A DNA stretch of 64,000 bases from Blattabacterium cuenoti (GTDB taxonomy: Bacteria; Bacteroidota; Bacteroidia; Flavobacteriales; Blattabacteriaceae): NCBI RefSeq assembly GCF_014252255.1, contig NZ_CP059213.1, forward strand, positions 434,001-498,000. The letters run 5' to 3'. The position numbers and the translations under genes are program-made. Every line of letters starts with the position of its first letter. Positions within the stretch are counted from its first letter, which is position 1. The notes under the pieces were generated by a model, which was given only the letters and a program-made list of their open reading frames with translations, had not been told where the DNA came from and did no database searches. Below, in pieces: positions 38,470 through 47,940 of this stretch.

Positions 38470-38543
38470 AGCCGGTAGAGGGATTCGAACCCACGACCCC
38501 GAGATTACAAATCACGTGCTCTGACCAACTGAGCTACACCGGC
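38470..38543 (-). tRNA. tRNA-Thr (anticodon UGU)
   Basis: A 74-base cloverleaf with acceptor GCCGGTG/TACCGGC, anticodon loop TTTGTAA (TGT). There are internal U-U oppositions in the anticodon stem (CGTGA/TCTCG) and in the T-stem (GTGGG/CCCTC). First gene of the tRNA-tuf cluster; any promoter lies in 38544-38627, where I see no clear TAnnTTTG. Confidence 0.94.
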
Positions 38544-38627
38544 AAATAAAATTTTATTCGTAACAATGAAAATCAGAATAATACAAATCTATAGAGATTT
38601 TTATAATTCTCAAAAAAATAATAAATA

Positions 38628-39275
38628 TCATAAAATTTTCATATTTTTAATTCTATTATTAAATAATAAAAATAATATTACTCCAATAAATATAGAAATA
38701 TCAGATACATTAAAAATTGGTTTAAAAAATTGAAAATGAAAATTTTCCAAAAAAGGAATCCAATTAGGAAAATAAATATCTATTATAGGTAGATAAAATA
38801 TATCAACAACACATCCTTCCATAATAGAAGAATATCCACCATTATTATGAAATAAATAATTTATTTTAGATATTCCTGAATATGGAATCCATTTATGATA
38901 TTCATCATTATAAATTGTTCCTTTATCAAATAAAAATCCATATAATGCACTATCTAAAAAATTTCCTATGGATCCTGATAAAATTAAACTGGTAGGAATT
39001 GTTAAATAATTAGAAGATCCTTTTTTCACATTTTTATAAAGAAAAAAAAACATTAATATAATTAAAAAAAAACGAAAAATACTTAACATTATTTTTCCAT
39101 AATATCCATTACCAAGACAAATTCCATAGGCCATTCCAGGATTTTCTACAAAAAAAATCCAAAAAAAAGGAAAAAGATAAAATTTACTCCCCAATTCAAA
39201 ATGAGTTTTAACATAAATTTTTAAAAATTGATCTATTAATAAAATAAAAAAAATAATAAAAAAAATTTTTTTCAA
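38628..39275 (-). CDS. lspA: Lipoprotein signal peptidase (signal peptidase II)
   Basis: LspA cleaves prolipoprotein signal peptides just before the lipidated cysteine in the inner membrane. The 215-residue protein has four predicted helices and the catalytic aspartates in SIGNFLDSALYG and GCVVDIFYLPI. It is longer than the E. coli enzyme (164), with an extra loop, as in other Bacteroidetes. It is the last gene of the ileS, DksA-like, lspA operon (15-base gap). It would process LptE and the lipoprotein at 47.6 kb. Confidence 0.95.
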   Translation of the reverse strand: MKKIFFIIFFILLIDQFLKIYVKTHFELGSKFYLFPFFWIFFVENPGMAYGICLGNGYYGKIMLSIFRFFLIILMFFFLYKNVKKGSSNYLTIPTSLILSGSIGNFLDSALYGFLFDKGTIYNDEYHKWIPYSGISKINYLFHNNGGYSSIMEGCVVDIFYLPIIDIYFPNWIPFLENFHFQFFKPIFNVSDISIFIGVILFLLFNNRIKNMKIL

Positions 39276-39290
39276 AAAATTAAAATTTAC

Positions 39291-39689
39291 TTATTTCTTT
39301 TCTACAAGCTCTTTTCCTTCTATACTTAGAGTAGTATGAGGAACAGCCATAAGGCGTCCTTTAGGAATTAATTTTTTTGTAATTCGACAAATTCCATAAT
39401 CTTTATTTTCTACTCTAATCAAAGCCGAATTTAAACTCTTTATAAACTTCTGTAAATGATCCATAATTTGAGCATTTTGTTCTTTACTTAAAGTTTCTGA
39501 ACCTTCTTCAAAAGCTTTAAAAGTTGGACAAGTATCATCTGTTCCATTATTTTGATTATTAGAAAAAGAATTTTGAAGAATCAATAAATCTTTTTTAGCT
39601 TTTTTTAATTTTTCAAGTATAATTTTACGAAACTCTTTTCTCTCTTTCATAGAATATCTAGAATATCTTTTTTTTCCTTTTTCTTCCAT
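39291..39689 (-). CDS. TraR/DksA-family protein (zinc-finger cysteines mostly lost)
   Basis: DksA-family proteins insert a coiled coil into the RNA polymerase secondary channel. The 132-residue protein has a helical N-terminal region and the C-terminal signature YGICRITKKLIPKGRLMAVPHTTLSIE. Only one of the four zinc-binding cysteines remains in that region (a second Cys, in DTCPTF, lies elsewhere), as I recall for flavobacterial members. It lies 8 bases after ileS and 15 before lspA. Whether it acts with ppGpp cannot be told from sequence. Confidence 0.85.
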   Translation of the reverse strand: MEEKGKKRYSRYSMKERKEFRKIILEKLKKAKKDLLILQNSFSNNQNNGTDDTCPTFKAFEEGSETLSKEQNAQIMDHLQKFIKSLNSALIRVENKDYGICRITKKLIPKGRLMAVPHTTLSIEGKELVEKK

Positions 39690-39697
39690 TTTTTTAT

Positions 39698-42600
39698 TTA
39701 TATATTTTCGACTTTTTTAATTTGTATATATAACATTAATTTTTCTTCAAAATTTTCTATAAAATAAAATTCCATTTCTTTTTTTTTCATTTCTTTAAAA
39801 GAAAAAAGTATATCATAGGCAAGAGTTTCTTTACAAATAAAATCTTTATTTTTTTGTATAATTAATTGTATGTTTTTAACAGTTTTTATATATAAAAATA
39901 TTTTTTCAACTACATCATAGTTACGTTTTTTTCTCAATTTTTGAATATTTCTAATTAATTCTCTTATAAATCCTTCTTCTCGAAGAGAATCTGTTATACG
40001 TAAATCTAATGCTATTGTTAATTCATTATCAAATAAAATAGACCAATCTTTAATATATTCAGTCGTTATTTTTACTTCTTTTAAAAAAAGAAAAATTTCT
40101 TTTTTTTGTAAAGAAATTATACATTTTTTATTTTTTTCTATTTCTCTAATTTTTTCTTGACTAAATTTTTCTATTATTTTAGAAATAATTTGAGTTTTAT
40201 TTCCAAATCTAGAACCCAAAAATTTATAATTTGGTTTAATATATTTAACTAATTCTAAATTTTTATAAGAATCAGAAAATTCTATTTTTTTAATATTAGA
40301 TTCTTTTAAAATAATTTTATATAATTTTTTTAATTGAAAACGTATTTCTTCATCAGAAATAAGAATAAGAACCTTTTGTAAGGGTTGACGAATTTTAATT
40401 CCATTTTTTTTTCGAATTGAAAAAATCATAGTAATTATTTTTTGAATTAAAAACATTGAATTTTCCAATTCTTTATTAATGAATTTTATATCATAATTTG
40501 GAAATTTCGTTAAATGGACACTTTTATAAGGTTCTTGATTAGTAATAGAATTTAAATCTAAATAAAGTTTATCTGAAAAAAATGGAATAATAGGAGAAGT
40601 TAATTTTGCTAAAACAATTAAACACTTATAAAGTATTTGATATGCAGATATTTTATTTTCTGTATATTTTTCTTTCCAAAATCTTCTTCTACATAATCTT
40701 ATATACCAATTACTCAATTTATCTAAAACAAAAGATGAAATTAAACGTGTAACTTTTGTTGGATTATAATTGGAATAATAATTATCTGTTTTTTTAATCA
40801 AAGTATTTAATTCAGAAATAATCCAAAAATCTAATTTTGTATAATTGTAACATTCTTTTTCTTTATAAATAAATCCATCAATATTAGCATATAAAACAAA
40901 AAAAGAATAAATATTATATAATGTTCCAAAAAATTTATTAATTACGTTAGTAATTCCTTCTATATTAAATTTTATATTATCCCAAGGATCAGAATTAAAT
41001 ATAATATACCAACGTATTGCATCAGAACTATAATCATTAATTAAATGAAAAGGATTAATAGTATTTCCTTTACTTTTAGACATTTTATGTCCATTTTTAT
41101 CCAAAACTAATCCTGTTGATATAACATTTTTATACGATATAGAATTAAATAACATACTACTAATTGTATGTAAAGTAAAAAACCATCCTCTTATTTGATC
41201 TATTCCTTCAGAAATAAAATCAGAAGGAAATAATAAATTATTATCTATATATTCTTTATTTTCAAAAGGATAATGAAATTGAGCATATGGCATAACTCCA
41301 GAATCAAACCATACATCTACTAAATCAGGTTCTCTTTTCATAGGAATTCCTTTAGGAGATACTAAAATAATATCATCTAAAATATGTTTATGTAAATCTA
41401 TTTTATTATAATTATTATCACTCATATCATTGATTATAAAATCTTTAAAAATATTTTTAGACATAAAACCATATTGAATTGATTTTTGAATTTCTATAAA
41501 TAATTCTTTAATAGATCCAATAACTATTTCTTCATCTCCTTTTTCTGTTCTCCAAATAGGAAGAGGAGTTCCCCAATATCTCGTTCTTGAAAAATTCCAA
41601 TCTTTTATATTTTTTAACCAAGAATTAAAACGTTTTTTACCTATAAATTCTGGATGCCATTTTATTTTTTGATTTAAAAAAATCATTTTATTTTTTTCTT
41701 TTGTAGTTTTAATAAACCATGAATTCAAAGGATAATAAAGTATTGGTTTTCCTGTTCTCCAACAATGTGGATAAGAATGAATATATTTTTCTGTTCTAAA
41801 TATTTTTTTTTCTTTTTTTAAAAAAGAAATAATTTCTTGATCTATTGAAATTTTATTTTTATTTAAATTATTTGGATTAAAATCATTTTTTATATATTTT
41901 CCTCCAAATCCATTTGGAAGAATATTTAAATATTTACCCTGTAAATCAACTAAAGGAACAGGAATTTTTTCTTTATTTAAAACTAACATTGGAGGAATTT
42001 TATATTTTTTAGCTACTATAAAATCTTCTATTCCAAATGTAGGAGCTATATGAACAATTCCTGTACCTTCATTTATATGAACAAAATCTCCTTCTATAAT
42101 TTGAAATGCATTTTTTTCATTATCATAAGGTTTCACCCAAGGTAATAATTGTTCATATCTACTATAGATTAATTTTTTACCTTTAATTTTTTTTTCTATA
42201 AAATAAGGAATTTTATGTTTTTTAATATTTGATATATTTAATTCAATATTATTAAAAACAGGATAAAATTTATTTGGTAATAATATTTTATGAATCAATT
42301 TTTCAGATAAAATAATATTTTCTTGACAAAAAGTATAAGTATTATAAGTATTGATCAAAACATAATCTATATTAGATCCAATAGCTAATGCTGTATTTGA
42401 AGGTAAAGTCCAAGGTGTGGTAGTCCATGATAAAAAATAAATATCTCCTAAAATATTTTTTAATTCTTTTGGAAGAGTTTCTTTTATTGCTTTAAATTTT
42501 AAAAAAGGAGATATTTGTTCTACTTTTTTATAAGTACCAGGCATATTTAACTCATGATAACTTAATCCAGTTCCTGCTGCTGGAGAATAAGGTTGAATTG

Positions 42601-43144
42601 TAAAATCTTTATAAATAAAATTTTTACAATATAATTTTTTGATTAACCACCATACACTTTCTATATATTTTGTATTATAAGTTATAAATGAATTATCCAT
42701 ATCTATCCAATAACCTATTTTTTCTGTAAATAATAACCATTCTTTTAATGATTTTTTTACAAAATTTTTACATAATTGATTATATTTATGTATACTAATT
42801 TTTTTTCCTATATCATTTTTAGTAATACCTATTTCTTTTTCAACATTTAATTCAATAGGAAGTCCATGAGTATCCCAACCTGCTTTTCTAAATACTTTTT
42901 TTCCTTTTAAAGTATTAAATCTGCAAAAAATATCTTTTATAGTTCTAGATAATATATGATGAATTCCAGGTTTTCCATTCAAAGAAGGAGGTCCTTCATA
43001 TAAAATATAAAAAAATGATTTTTTTTTATTTTTAGAAAAATTAAAATTTTTTTGAAAAATCTTATGTTTTTTCCAATATTCAGATATTTCTATGCTTATC
43101 TTATTAAGATCCAATTTTTTATATTCTCTAAATATTTTTGACAT
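39698..43144 (-). CDS. ileS: Isoleucyl-tRNA synthetase
   Basis: IleRS charges and proofreads tRNA-Ile. The 1148-residue enzyme has the signature GPPSLNGKPGIHHILSRTIKD (51-71, HIGH equivalent at GIHH), the CP1 editing domain with SWTTTPWTLPSNTALA, KMSKS in GHKMSKSKGN, and a long C-terminal anticodon-binding region. The PGIHH form is that of the eukaryote-like class (IleS2 type) usual in Bacteroidetes and associated with mupirocin tolerance in other bacteria. It is divergent from mutS by 63 bases. Confidence 0.97.
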   Translation of the reverse strand: MSKIFREYKKLDLNKISIEISEYWKKHKIFQKNFNFSKNKKKSFFYILYEGPPSLNGKPGIHHILSRTIKDIFCRFNTLKGKKVFRKAGWDTHGLPIELNVEKEIGITKNDIGKKISIHKYNQLCKNFVKKSLKEWLLFTEKIGYWIDMDNSFITYNTKYIESVWWLIKKLYCKNFIYKDFTIQPYSPAAGTGLSYHELNMPGTYKKVEQISPFLKFKAIKETLPKELKNILGDIYFLSWTTTPWTLPSNTALAIGSNIDYVLINTYNTYTFCQENIILSEKLIHKILLPNKFYPVFNNIELNISNIKKHKIPYFIEKKIKGKKLIYSRYEQLLPWVKPYDNEKNAFQIIEGDFVHINEGTGIVHIAPTFGIEDFIVAKKYKIPPMLVLNKEKIPVPLVDLQGKYLNILPNGFGGKYIKNDFNPNNLNKNKISIDQEIISFLKKEKKIFRTEKYIHSYPHCWRTGKPILYYPLNSWFIKTTKEKNKMIFLNQKIKWHPEFIGKKRFNSWLKNIKDWNFSRTRYWGTPLPIWRTEKGDEEIVIGSIKELFIEIQKSIQYGFMSKNIFKDFIINDMSDNNYNKIDLHKHILDDIILVSPKGIPMKREPDLVDVWFDSGVMPYAQFHYPFENKEYIDNNLLFPSDFISEGIDQIRGWFFTLHTISSMLFNSISYKNVISTGLVLDKNGHKMSKSKGNTINPFHLINDYSSDAIRWYIIFNSDPWDNIKFNIEGITNVINKFFGTLYNIYSFFVLYANIDGFIYKEKECYNYTKLDFWIISELNTLIKKTDNYYSNYNPTKVTRLISSFVLDKLSNWYIRLCRRRFWKEKYTENKISAYQILYKCLIVLAKLTSPIIPFFSDKLYLDLNSITNQEPYKSVHLTKFPNYDIKFINKELENSMFLIQKIITMIFSIRKKNGIKIRQPLQKVLILISDEEIRFQLKKLYKIILKESNIKKIEFSDSYKNLELVKYIKPNYKFLGSRFGNKTQIISKIIEKFSQEKIREIEKNKKCIISLQKKEIFLFLKEVKITTEYIKDWSILFDNELTIALDLRITDSLREEGFIRELIRNIQKLRKKRNYDVVEKIFLYIKTVKNIQLIIQKNKDFICKETLAYDILFSFKEMKKKEMEFYFIENFEEKLMLYIQIKKVENI

Positions 43145-43207
43145 AAGGTTTTTTTTATGATAAAAAATTAAAAATCTTCTATTTTACTATAAAAAAATAT
43201 TTTATTT

Positions 43208-45649
43208 ATGAATAAAAACGATAAATTTTATTATAAAAAAAAAGAAGAAACTCCATTAATTAGGCAATATAATAATATAAAAACTAAATATCCAGATACA
43301 ATTTTATTATTTCAAGTTGGAGATTTTTATGAAATATTTGGAGAAGATGCTATTAAATGTTCTAAAATATTAAATATTGTTTTAACTAAAAGATCTAATA
43401 CTCATTTAGCAGGATTTCCTTATCATTCTTTAAATAATTATTTACCAAAATTAATTCATTCAGGATTACGTGTAGCAATTTGCGATCAATTAGAAGAACC
43501 TATAAAAGGAAATAAAAATATTGTTAAAAGAGGAGTTGTTGAATTAGTAACTCCAGGAACAGTTATCAATGATAATATTTTACAAAAAAAATCAAATAAT
43601 TTTTTAGCATCTATTCATGTAGGAATAAATAATTTAGGATTAAGTTTTTTAGATATTTCTACAGGAGAATTTTTTATAACAGAAGATAAAAAAAATAATG
43701 TATTACAATATTTAAAATTTTTTAATCCTAGTGAAATTCTTTTTCAAAGAAAAGAAAAAAAATTTTTTGATAAATTTTTAAAAAATAAATATTATACCTT
43801 TTTAATGGAAGATTGGATCTTTAATTATGAATTTGCATATGAAAAACTGATATCACATTTTAAAACAAATTCTTTAAAAGGATTTGGAATTGATAATTTA
43901 AAATTAGGAATTATTTCTTCTGGAGTAATATTATCCTATTTGGATAATACACAACATTTTAATATTAAACATGTTTCTAATATTCAAAGAATAAAAAAAG
44001 AAGAACATATGTGGATTGATGATTTTACTTTTCAAAATTTAGAAATATTTCATTCTTTGAATAAAGAAGGAATTCCTTTAATAAATATTTTAGATAAAAC
44101 AATGACTTCTATGGGAAGTCGATTATTAAAAAATTGGATTCTTTTTCCTTTAATAAATATTTTTCATATAAAAAAACGTTATCAAATAGTACAAGAATTA
44201 TATTCTAATAATATTATACGAAATTTTATAAAAAAAAAACTTAAAGATATTTATGATATAGAAAGAATAATTTCAAAAATGGTTATTGGAAAAATATCTC
44301 CTCGTGAAATATACACATTACACAAATCTTTAATTTCTATTCATGAAATAAAAAAAAAATTTTTATCTCAAGAATCTAAAATTCTTATAGAATTAGCAAA
44401 TTCTTTTCAAGATTGTAATATTATATCTCATAAAATTATGAATACAATACAACATGAAAATCTTCCACATCAAATTGAAAAAGGAAAAGGAAATGTAATT
44501 ATAAAAGGATTTTCTAAAGAATTAGATGAAATTAGAACATTATATTTTTCACAAAAAAAATATCTAGAAAAACTTTGTAAAATAGAACAAATAAATACAG
44601 GAATTAAAAACTTAAAAATTGGATATAATAATATTTTTGGGTACTTTTTTGAAGTAAAAAATTCAAAAAAACATAAAGTTCCATCTCATTGGATTCAAAA
44701 ACAAACATTAATTAATTCTATTAGATATATAACAGAAAAATTAAAAAATTATGAATTACAAATTTTAAATGCTGAACAAAAAATATTTTTTTTAGAAAAA
44801 AAAATATTTTCTAATTTAATAGATCAAATATTGAAATACTTAAAACATTTACAAAAAAATGCAAAAAATATTGCAAAATTAGATGTATTATGTTCTTTTT
44901 CTAAAATAGCATTAGAAAATAATTATATTAAACCAAAAATAGATCAATCTTCAAAAATATGTATTATAAAAGGAAGACATCCAGTTATTGAAAGACAATT
45001 CATATCAAAAATATCTTACATACCAAATGATATTATTTTAAATAAATCAGATCAACAAATTATGATCATTACAGGTCCTAATATGTCTGGAAAATCTGCT
45101 ATTTTACGTCAAACAGCCATTATCATACTAATGGCTCATATTGGAAGTTTTGTTCCAGCTCAATATGCAAAAATAGGATTAATAGATAAAATATTTAGTA
45201 GAGTAGGAGCTACAGATAATATTTCTTTAGGAGAATCTACTTTTATGGTAGAAATGAACGAAACAGCAAGCATATTAAATAATATTTCCAATAGAAGTTT
45301 TATTATTTTAGATGAAATAGGAAGAGGAACAAGTACCTATGATGGAATTTCAATAGCTAAATCGATTATTGAATTTTTACATAAAAATAGTTTACGCCCT
45401 CTAACTTTATTTGCTACTCACTATCATGAATTAAATGAAATGAGTTCTCTTTTTAAAAGAATTAAAAATTATCATATTTCTGTAAAAAAAATTGATGATA
45501 ATATTATTTTTATGCGAAAATTAATGATTGGAGGAAGTGATCATAGTTTTGGAATTCATGTAGCAAAAATATCGGGAATGCCAATTCAAATTATAGATAG
45601 AGCAAAAGAAATATTAAAAATATTAAAAATGAAAAAAAATAAAAATTGA
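43208..45649 (+). CDS. mutS: DNA mismatch repair ATPase MutS
   Basis: MutS recognises mismatches and small loops. The 813-residue protein has the N-terminal mismatch-binding motif (GDFYEIFGEDA, carrying the Phe-x-Glu wedge), connector and lever domains, and the C-terminal ABC-type ATPase: TGPNMSGKS, STFMVEMNET, DEIGRGTSTYDG and FATHYHEL. All catalytic motifs are intact, so repair was probably kept despite genome reduction. It ends 62 bases before tRNA-Gly. Many poly-A codon runs occur but the frame is open throughout. Confidence 0.97.
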   Translation: MNKNDKFYYKKKEETPLIRQYNNIKTKYPDTILLFQVGDFYEIFGEDAIKCSKILNIVLTKRSNTHLAGFPYHSLNNYLPKLIHSGLRVAICDQLEEPIKGNKNIVKRGVVELVTPGTVINDNILQKKSNNFLASIHVGINNLGLSFLDISTGEFFITEDKKNNVLQYLKFFNPSEILFQRKEKKFFDKFLKNKYYTFLMEDWIFNYEFAYEKLISHFKTNSLKGFGIDNLKLGIISSGVILSYLDNTQHFNIKHVSNIQRIKKEEHMWIDDFTFQNLEIFHSLNKEGIPLINILDKTMTSMGSRLLKNWILFPLINIFHIKKRYQIVQELYSNNIIRNFIKKKLKDIYDIERIISKMVIGKISPREIYTLHKSLISIHEIKKKFLSQESKILIELANSFQDCNIISHKIMNTIQHENLPHQIEKGKGNVIIKGFSKELDEIRTLYFSQKKYLEKLCKIEQINTGIKNLKIGYNNIFGYFFEVKNSKKHKVPSHWIQKQTLINSIRYITEKLKNYELQILNAEQKIFFLEKKIFSNLIDQILKYLKHLQKNAKNIAKLDVLCSFSKIALENNYIKPKIDQSSKICIIKGRHPVIERQFISKISYIPNDIILNKSDQQIMIITGPNMSGKSAILRQTAIIILMAHIGSFVPAQYAKIGLIDKIFSRVGATDNISLGESTFMVEMNETASILNNISNRSFIILDEIGRGTSTYDGISIAKSIIEFLHKNSLRPLTLFATHYHELNEMSSLFKRIKNYHISVKKIDDNIIFMRKLMIGGSDHSFGIHVAKISGMPIQIIDRAKEILKILKMKKNKN

Positions 45650-45711
45650 TTTTAAATATTATTTAAATAATTTGCTATATATATAAAAGTGTTTTTAAAT
45701 TAGAATAATTT

Positions 45712-45784
45712 GCGAGAATAGCTCAGTTGGTAGAGTACGACCTTGCCAAGGTCGGGGCCACGGGTTCAATTCCCGTTTCTCGCT
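45712..45784 (+). tRNA. tRNA-Gly (anticodon GCC)
   Basis: A 73-base cloverleaf with acceptor GCGAGAA/TTCTCGC, anticodon stem-loop CGACC-TTGCCAA-GGTCG (GCC) and T-arm ACGGG-TTCAATT-CCCGT. A T-run follows directly. Confidence 0.96.
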
Positions 45785-45842
45785 TTTTTTAAATTATTAT
45801 ATATTAATTATATTTATAATATATATATACTAATATATACTA

Positions 45843-45927
45843 ACCTGGGTGGTGGAATTGGTAGACACACAGGACTTAAAATCCTGTGATCATTATGATC
45901 GTACGGGTTCAAATCCCGTCCCGGGTA
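45843..45927 (+). tRNA. tRNA-Leu (anticodon UAA)
   Basis: An 85-base class II tRNA with acceptor ACCTGGG/CCCGGGT, anticodon stem-loop CAGGA-CTTAAAA-TCCTG (TAA), a variable arm GATCATTATGATC and discriminator A. It reads the UUA codon that dominates leucine use in this A+T-rich genome. It converges on guaB (9 bases). Confidence 0.96.
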
Positions 45928-45936
45928 TTTATTTTA

Positions 45937-47397
45937 TTATAATTTATAATTTGGAGTTTCTTTTGTTATATTTACACTATGTGGATGATTTTCTTTTAAT
46001 CCTGAATTAGTTATTTTTACAAATTTTCCCTTTTTTATAAGTTCTGTTATCGATGAAACACCACAATATCCCATACCAGAACGTAATCCTCCACAAATTT
46101 GATAAATTGTATCTTTCATTTTTCCTTTATAAGGAACTATTGCTTCTATTCCTTCTGGAACAGATTTTTCATTAAATTGAAAATAACGATCTTTACTTCC
46201 TCTTTTCATAGCAATTAAAGATCCCATTCCAACATAAGTTTTAAATTTTTTACCTTGAAAAATAACTTCTTCTCCCGGAGATTCATCTGTACCTGCAAAT
46301 AAACTACCTATCATAACAGAACTAGCTCCTGCGGCAATAGCTTTGACAACATCTCCTGAATATCTAATTCCACCATCTGATATAACATTTACATTTCTTT
46401 GTTTAGCATATTCATATACATCATTAATAGCTGTTATTTGAGGCATTCCTACTCCAGCTATTACTCTTGTTGTACAAATAGAACCAGATCCTATTCCTAC
46501 TTTTAAAACAGTAGAACCTGCATCTATTAAATCTTTAGCTCCTTCTTTTGTTACTACATTACCAGTTAATAATGATATCTTAGGAAAAGAAGAACGTATT
46601 AATTTAATAATTTGTAATATTCTAGATGAATGACCATGAGCTGAATCTATAGCTATAATATCTACACCTACTTTTACTAAAGAATCTACTCTTTTTAAAG
46701 TATATTTATCTATACCTACAGCTGCACCTACACGAAGACGACCTCTAGAATCTTTACATGCATCAGGATACTCAATTAAATTATCAATGTCTCTAATGGT
46801 GATTAATCCTACTAATTTATTATTAGTATCTACAATAGGTAGTTTTTCTATTCTCTCTTTTAATAAAATATTTTTTGCTTTTTCTAGAGTGATATTATTT
46901 ATTTTTGAAATAATTAAATTTTCTTTTGTCATTACTTCTTCCACTAAAGAATCTAAATCTGTACGATATTTTATATCTCTTCTGGTAATAATTCCTACTA
47001 ATGAATGATCTTTTTCTATAACTGGAAGTCCAGATATTTTATATTTTTTCATAAGATATTGAGCATGTTTTAGTGTAGAATTTCTAGAAAGTGTAATAGG
47101 ATCATCAATCATTCCACTTTCACTTCTTTTTACTTTATAAACTTCTTCTGATTGATTACTAATACTCATATTTTTATGAATAATACCTATTCCTCCTTCT
47201 CTAGCTATAGATATAGCTAAAGCATATTCAGTAACTGTATCCATAGCTGCGCTTAATATAGGAATATTGAGAGAAATATCAGGAGTTAGATAAGTTTTAA
47301 GAGAAACTTCTGATGGAATAATTGATGAGTAAGAAGGAACAAGCAAAACATCATCAAAAGTTAGAGCTTCTTTTAAAATTTTTTTATTTAAAAACAT
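45937..47397 (-). CDS. guaB: Inosine-5'-monophosphate dehydrogenase
   Basis: GuaB oxidises IMP to XMP with NAD, the committed step to GTP. The 486-residue TIM-barrel protein has the N-terminal [13 protein letters not shown], two CBS domains inserted at about 95-205, and the catalytic loop [17 protein letters not shown] with the active-site cysteine, followed by the flap region KRYFQ-like segment and [11 protein letters not shown]. It is full length. Upstream lie 196 bases with no gene. Confidence 0.97.
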   Translation of the reverse strand: MFLNKKILKEALTFDDVLLVPSYSSIIPSEVSLKTYLTPDISLNIPILSAAMDTVTEYALAISIAREGGIGIIHKNMSISNQSEEVYKVKRSESGMIDDPITLSRNSTLKHAQYLMKKYKISGLPVIEKDHSLVGIITRRDIKYRTDLDSLVEEVMTKENLIISKINNITLEKAKNILLKERIEKLPIVDTNNKLVGLITIRDIDNLIEYPDACKDSRGRLRVGAAVGIDKYTLKRVDSLVKVGVDIIAIDSAHGHSSRILQIIKLIRSSFPKISLLTGNVVTKEGAKDLIDAGSTVLKVGIGSGSICTTRVIAGVGMPQITAINDVYEYAKQRNVNVISDGGIRYSGDVVKAIAAGASSVMIGSLFAGTDESPGEEVIFQGKKFKTYVGMGSLIAMKRGSKDRYFQFNEKSVPEGIEAIVPYKGKMKDTIYQICGGLRSGMGYCGVSSITELIKKGKFVKITNSGLKENHPHSVNITKETPNYKL

Positions 47398-47557
47398 AAT
47401 TTTTATTTATAAAAATATATAATTTTGTTTACTTTCATAAAAAACGTAATTTTATAATATTCTTATTTTCAAACTGAAAAAACTTAATTATATTGTTTTA
47501 TCGGGTTTTTTAAAAAAATACAAATCATGATATATTTTTTCATTTCAAATTTTTATA

Positions 47558-47565
47558 TAAATTTG
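47558..47565 (+). promoter_or_regulatory. Putative -7 element of the repetitive lipoprotein gene
   Basis: TAAATTTG matches TAnnTTTG exactly and ends 34 bases before the lipoprotein ATG. No good -33 TTTG is seen at the usual distance. Spacing to the ATG is the same as for lpdA. Confidence 0.45.
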
Positions 47566-47599
47566 CCGAGAATATGTAATAATTGAAATACTATTGATT

Positions 47600-47869
47600 A
47601 TGATGAAAAAATTAAGAATTACTGTTACTACGATTTTATTAGCGATATTTTTATTTACTGTAAGTTGTAATAATAAAAATAAAAATTCCTCTCCTACAAC
47701 AGAAGAGGAAAAAACGGCTAATAATAATGAAAATCAAACAGATTCCACTACTACAAATACTTCTCCTACAACTTCTGAGGAGACCTCAAAAAATAATAAT
47801 GAGGAAAATGGAACTGCGTCTGAAAAAGACAAAATAACTACTGAAGAAAACGAAAAAAATAATAAATAA
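47600..47869 (+). CDS. Small repetitive low-complexity lipoprotein of unknown function
   Basis: The 89-residue product has an N-terminal signal (MMKKLRITVTTILLAIFLFT) and a lipobox VSCNN, so it should be lipidated, trimmed by LspA and placed in an envelope membrane. The mature part is almost entirely Asn, Thr, Ser, Glu and Lys and lacks any fold signature. It contains two imperfect 24-residue tandem units, each beginning SPTT and having NNNE at units' positions 11-14 (DNA 47690-47761 and 47762-47833). ATG 47600 or 47603 are both possible. It stands alone with a promoter-like element and a strong terminator, which suggests real and perhaps abundant expression. No homologue recognised. Confidence 0.75.
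   Translation: MMKKLRITVTTILLAIFLFTVSCNNKNKNSSPTTEEEKTANNNENQTDSTTTNTSPTTSEETSKNNNEENGTASEKDKITTEENEKNNK
47690..47833 (+). repeat. Two imperfect 72-base tandem repeat units inside the lipoprotein gene
   Basis: Both units start with TCTCCTACAAC and share the ...AATAATAATGA... stretch 30 bases in. The period is exactly 72 bases (24 codons), so the frame is kept. Confidence 0.65.
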
Positions 47870-47881
47870 TTTTAAAAAATT

Positions 47882-47925
47882 AAAAGCAAAAAAGAGAGAA
47901 CCGTCGTGCGCTCTTTTTTGCTTTT
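47882..47925. terminator. Strong bidirectional terminator between the lipoprotein gene and rplS
   Basis: A perfect 15-bp stem (AAAAGCAAAAAAGAG with CTCTTTTTTGCTTTT) encloses a 14-base loop that is the most G+C-rich stretch of the neighbourhood (GAACCGTCGTGCG). A-rich and T-rich flanks on both sides allow termination of both converging transcripts. It is one of the longest hairpins in the window. Confidence 0.88.
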
Positions 47926-47940
47926 TAATAAAAAAAATAA

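Noticed and set aside
45785-45842. Repeated TATATACTAA between tRNA-Gly and tRNA-Leu as a possible repeat array
   Set aside because: Two adjacent copies in an AT-dinucleotide tract are simple low-complexity sequence, with no spacer pattern like CRISPR.
46787-47008. A 73-codon plus-strand frame within guaB CBS domains
   Set aside because: Antisense shadow of guaB; hydrophobic composition follows from the complement of Ile/Lys codons.
47466-47480. TTTTCAAACTGAAAA hairpin upstream of guaB as a terminator
   Set aside because: A six-bp A/T stem with a three-base loop and no following T-run on the relevant strand; too weak.
47507-47520. GGGTTTTTTAAAAA stretch as a second sigma-54 promoter
   Set aside because: It has GG but no GC ten bases downstream, so the invariant spacing is not met.
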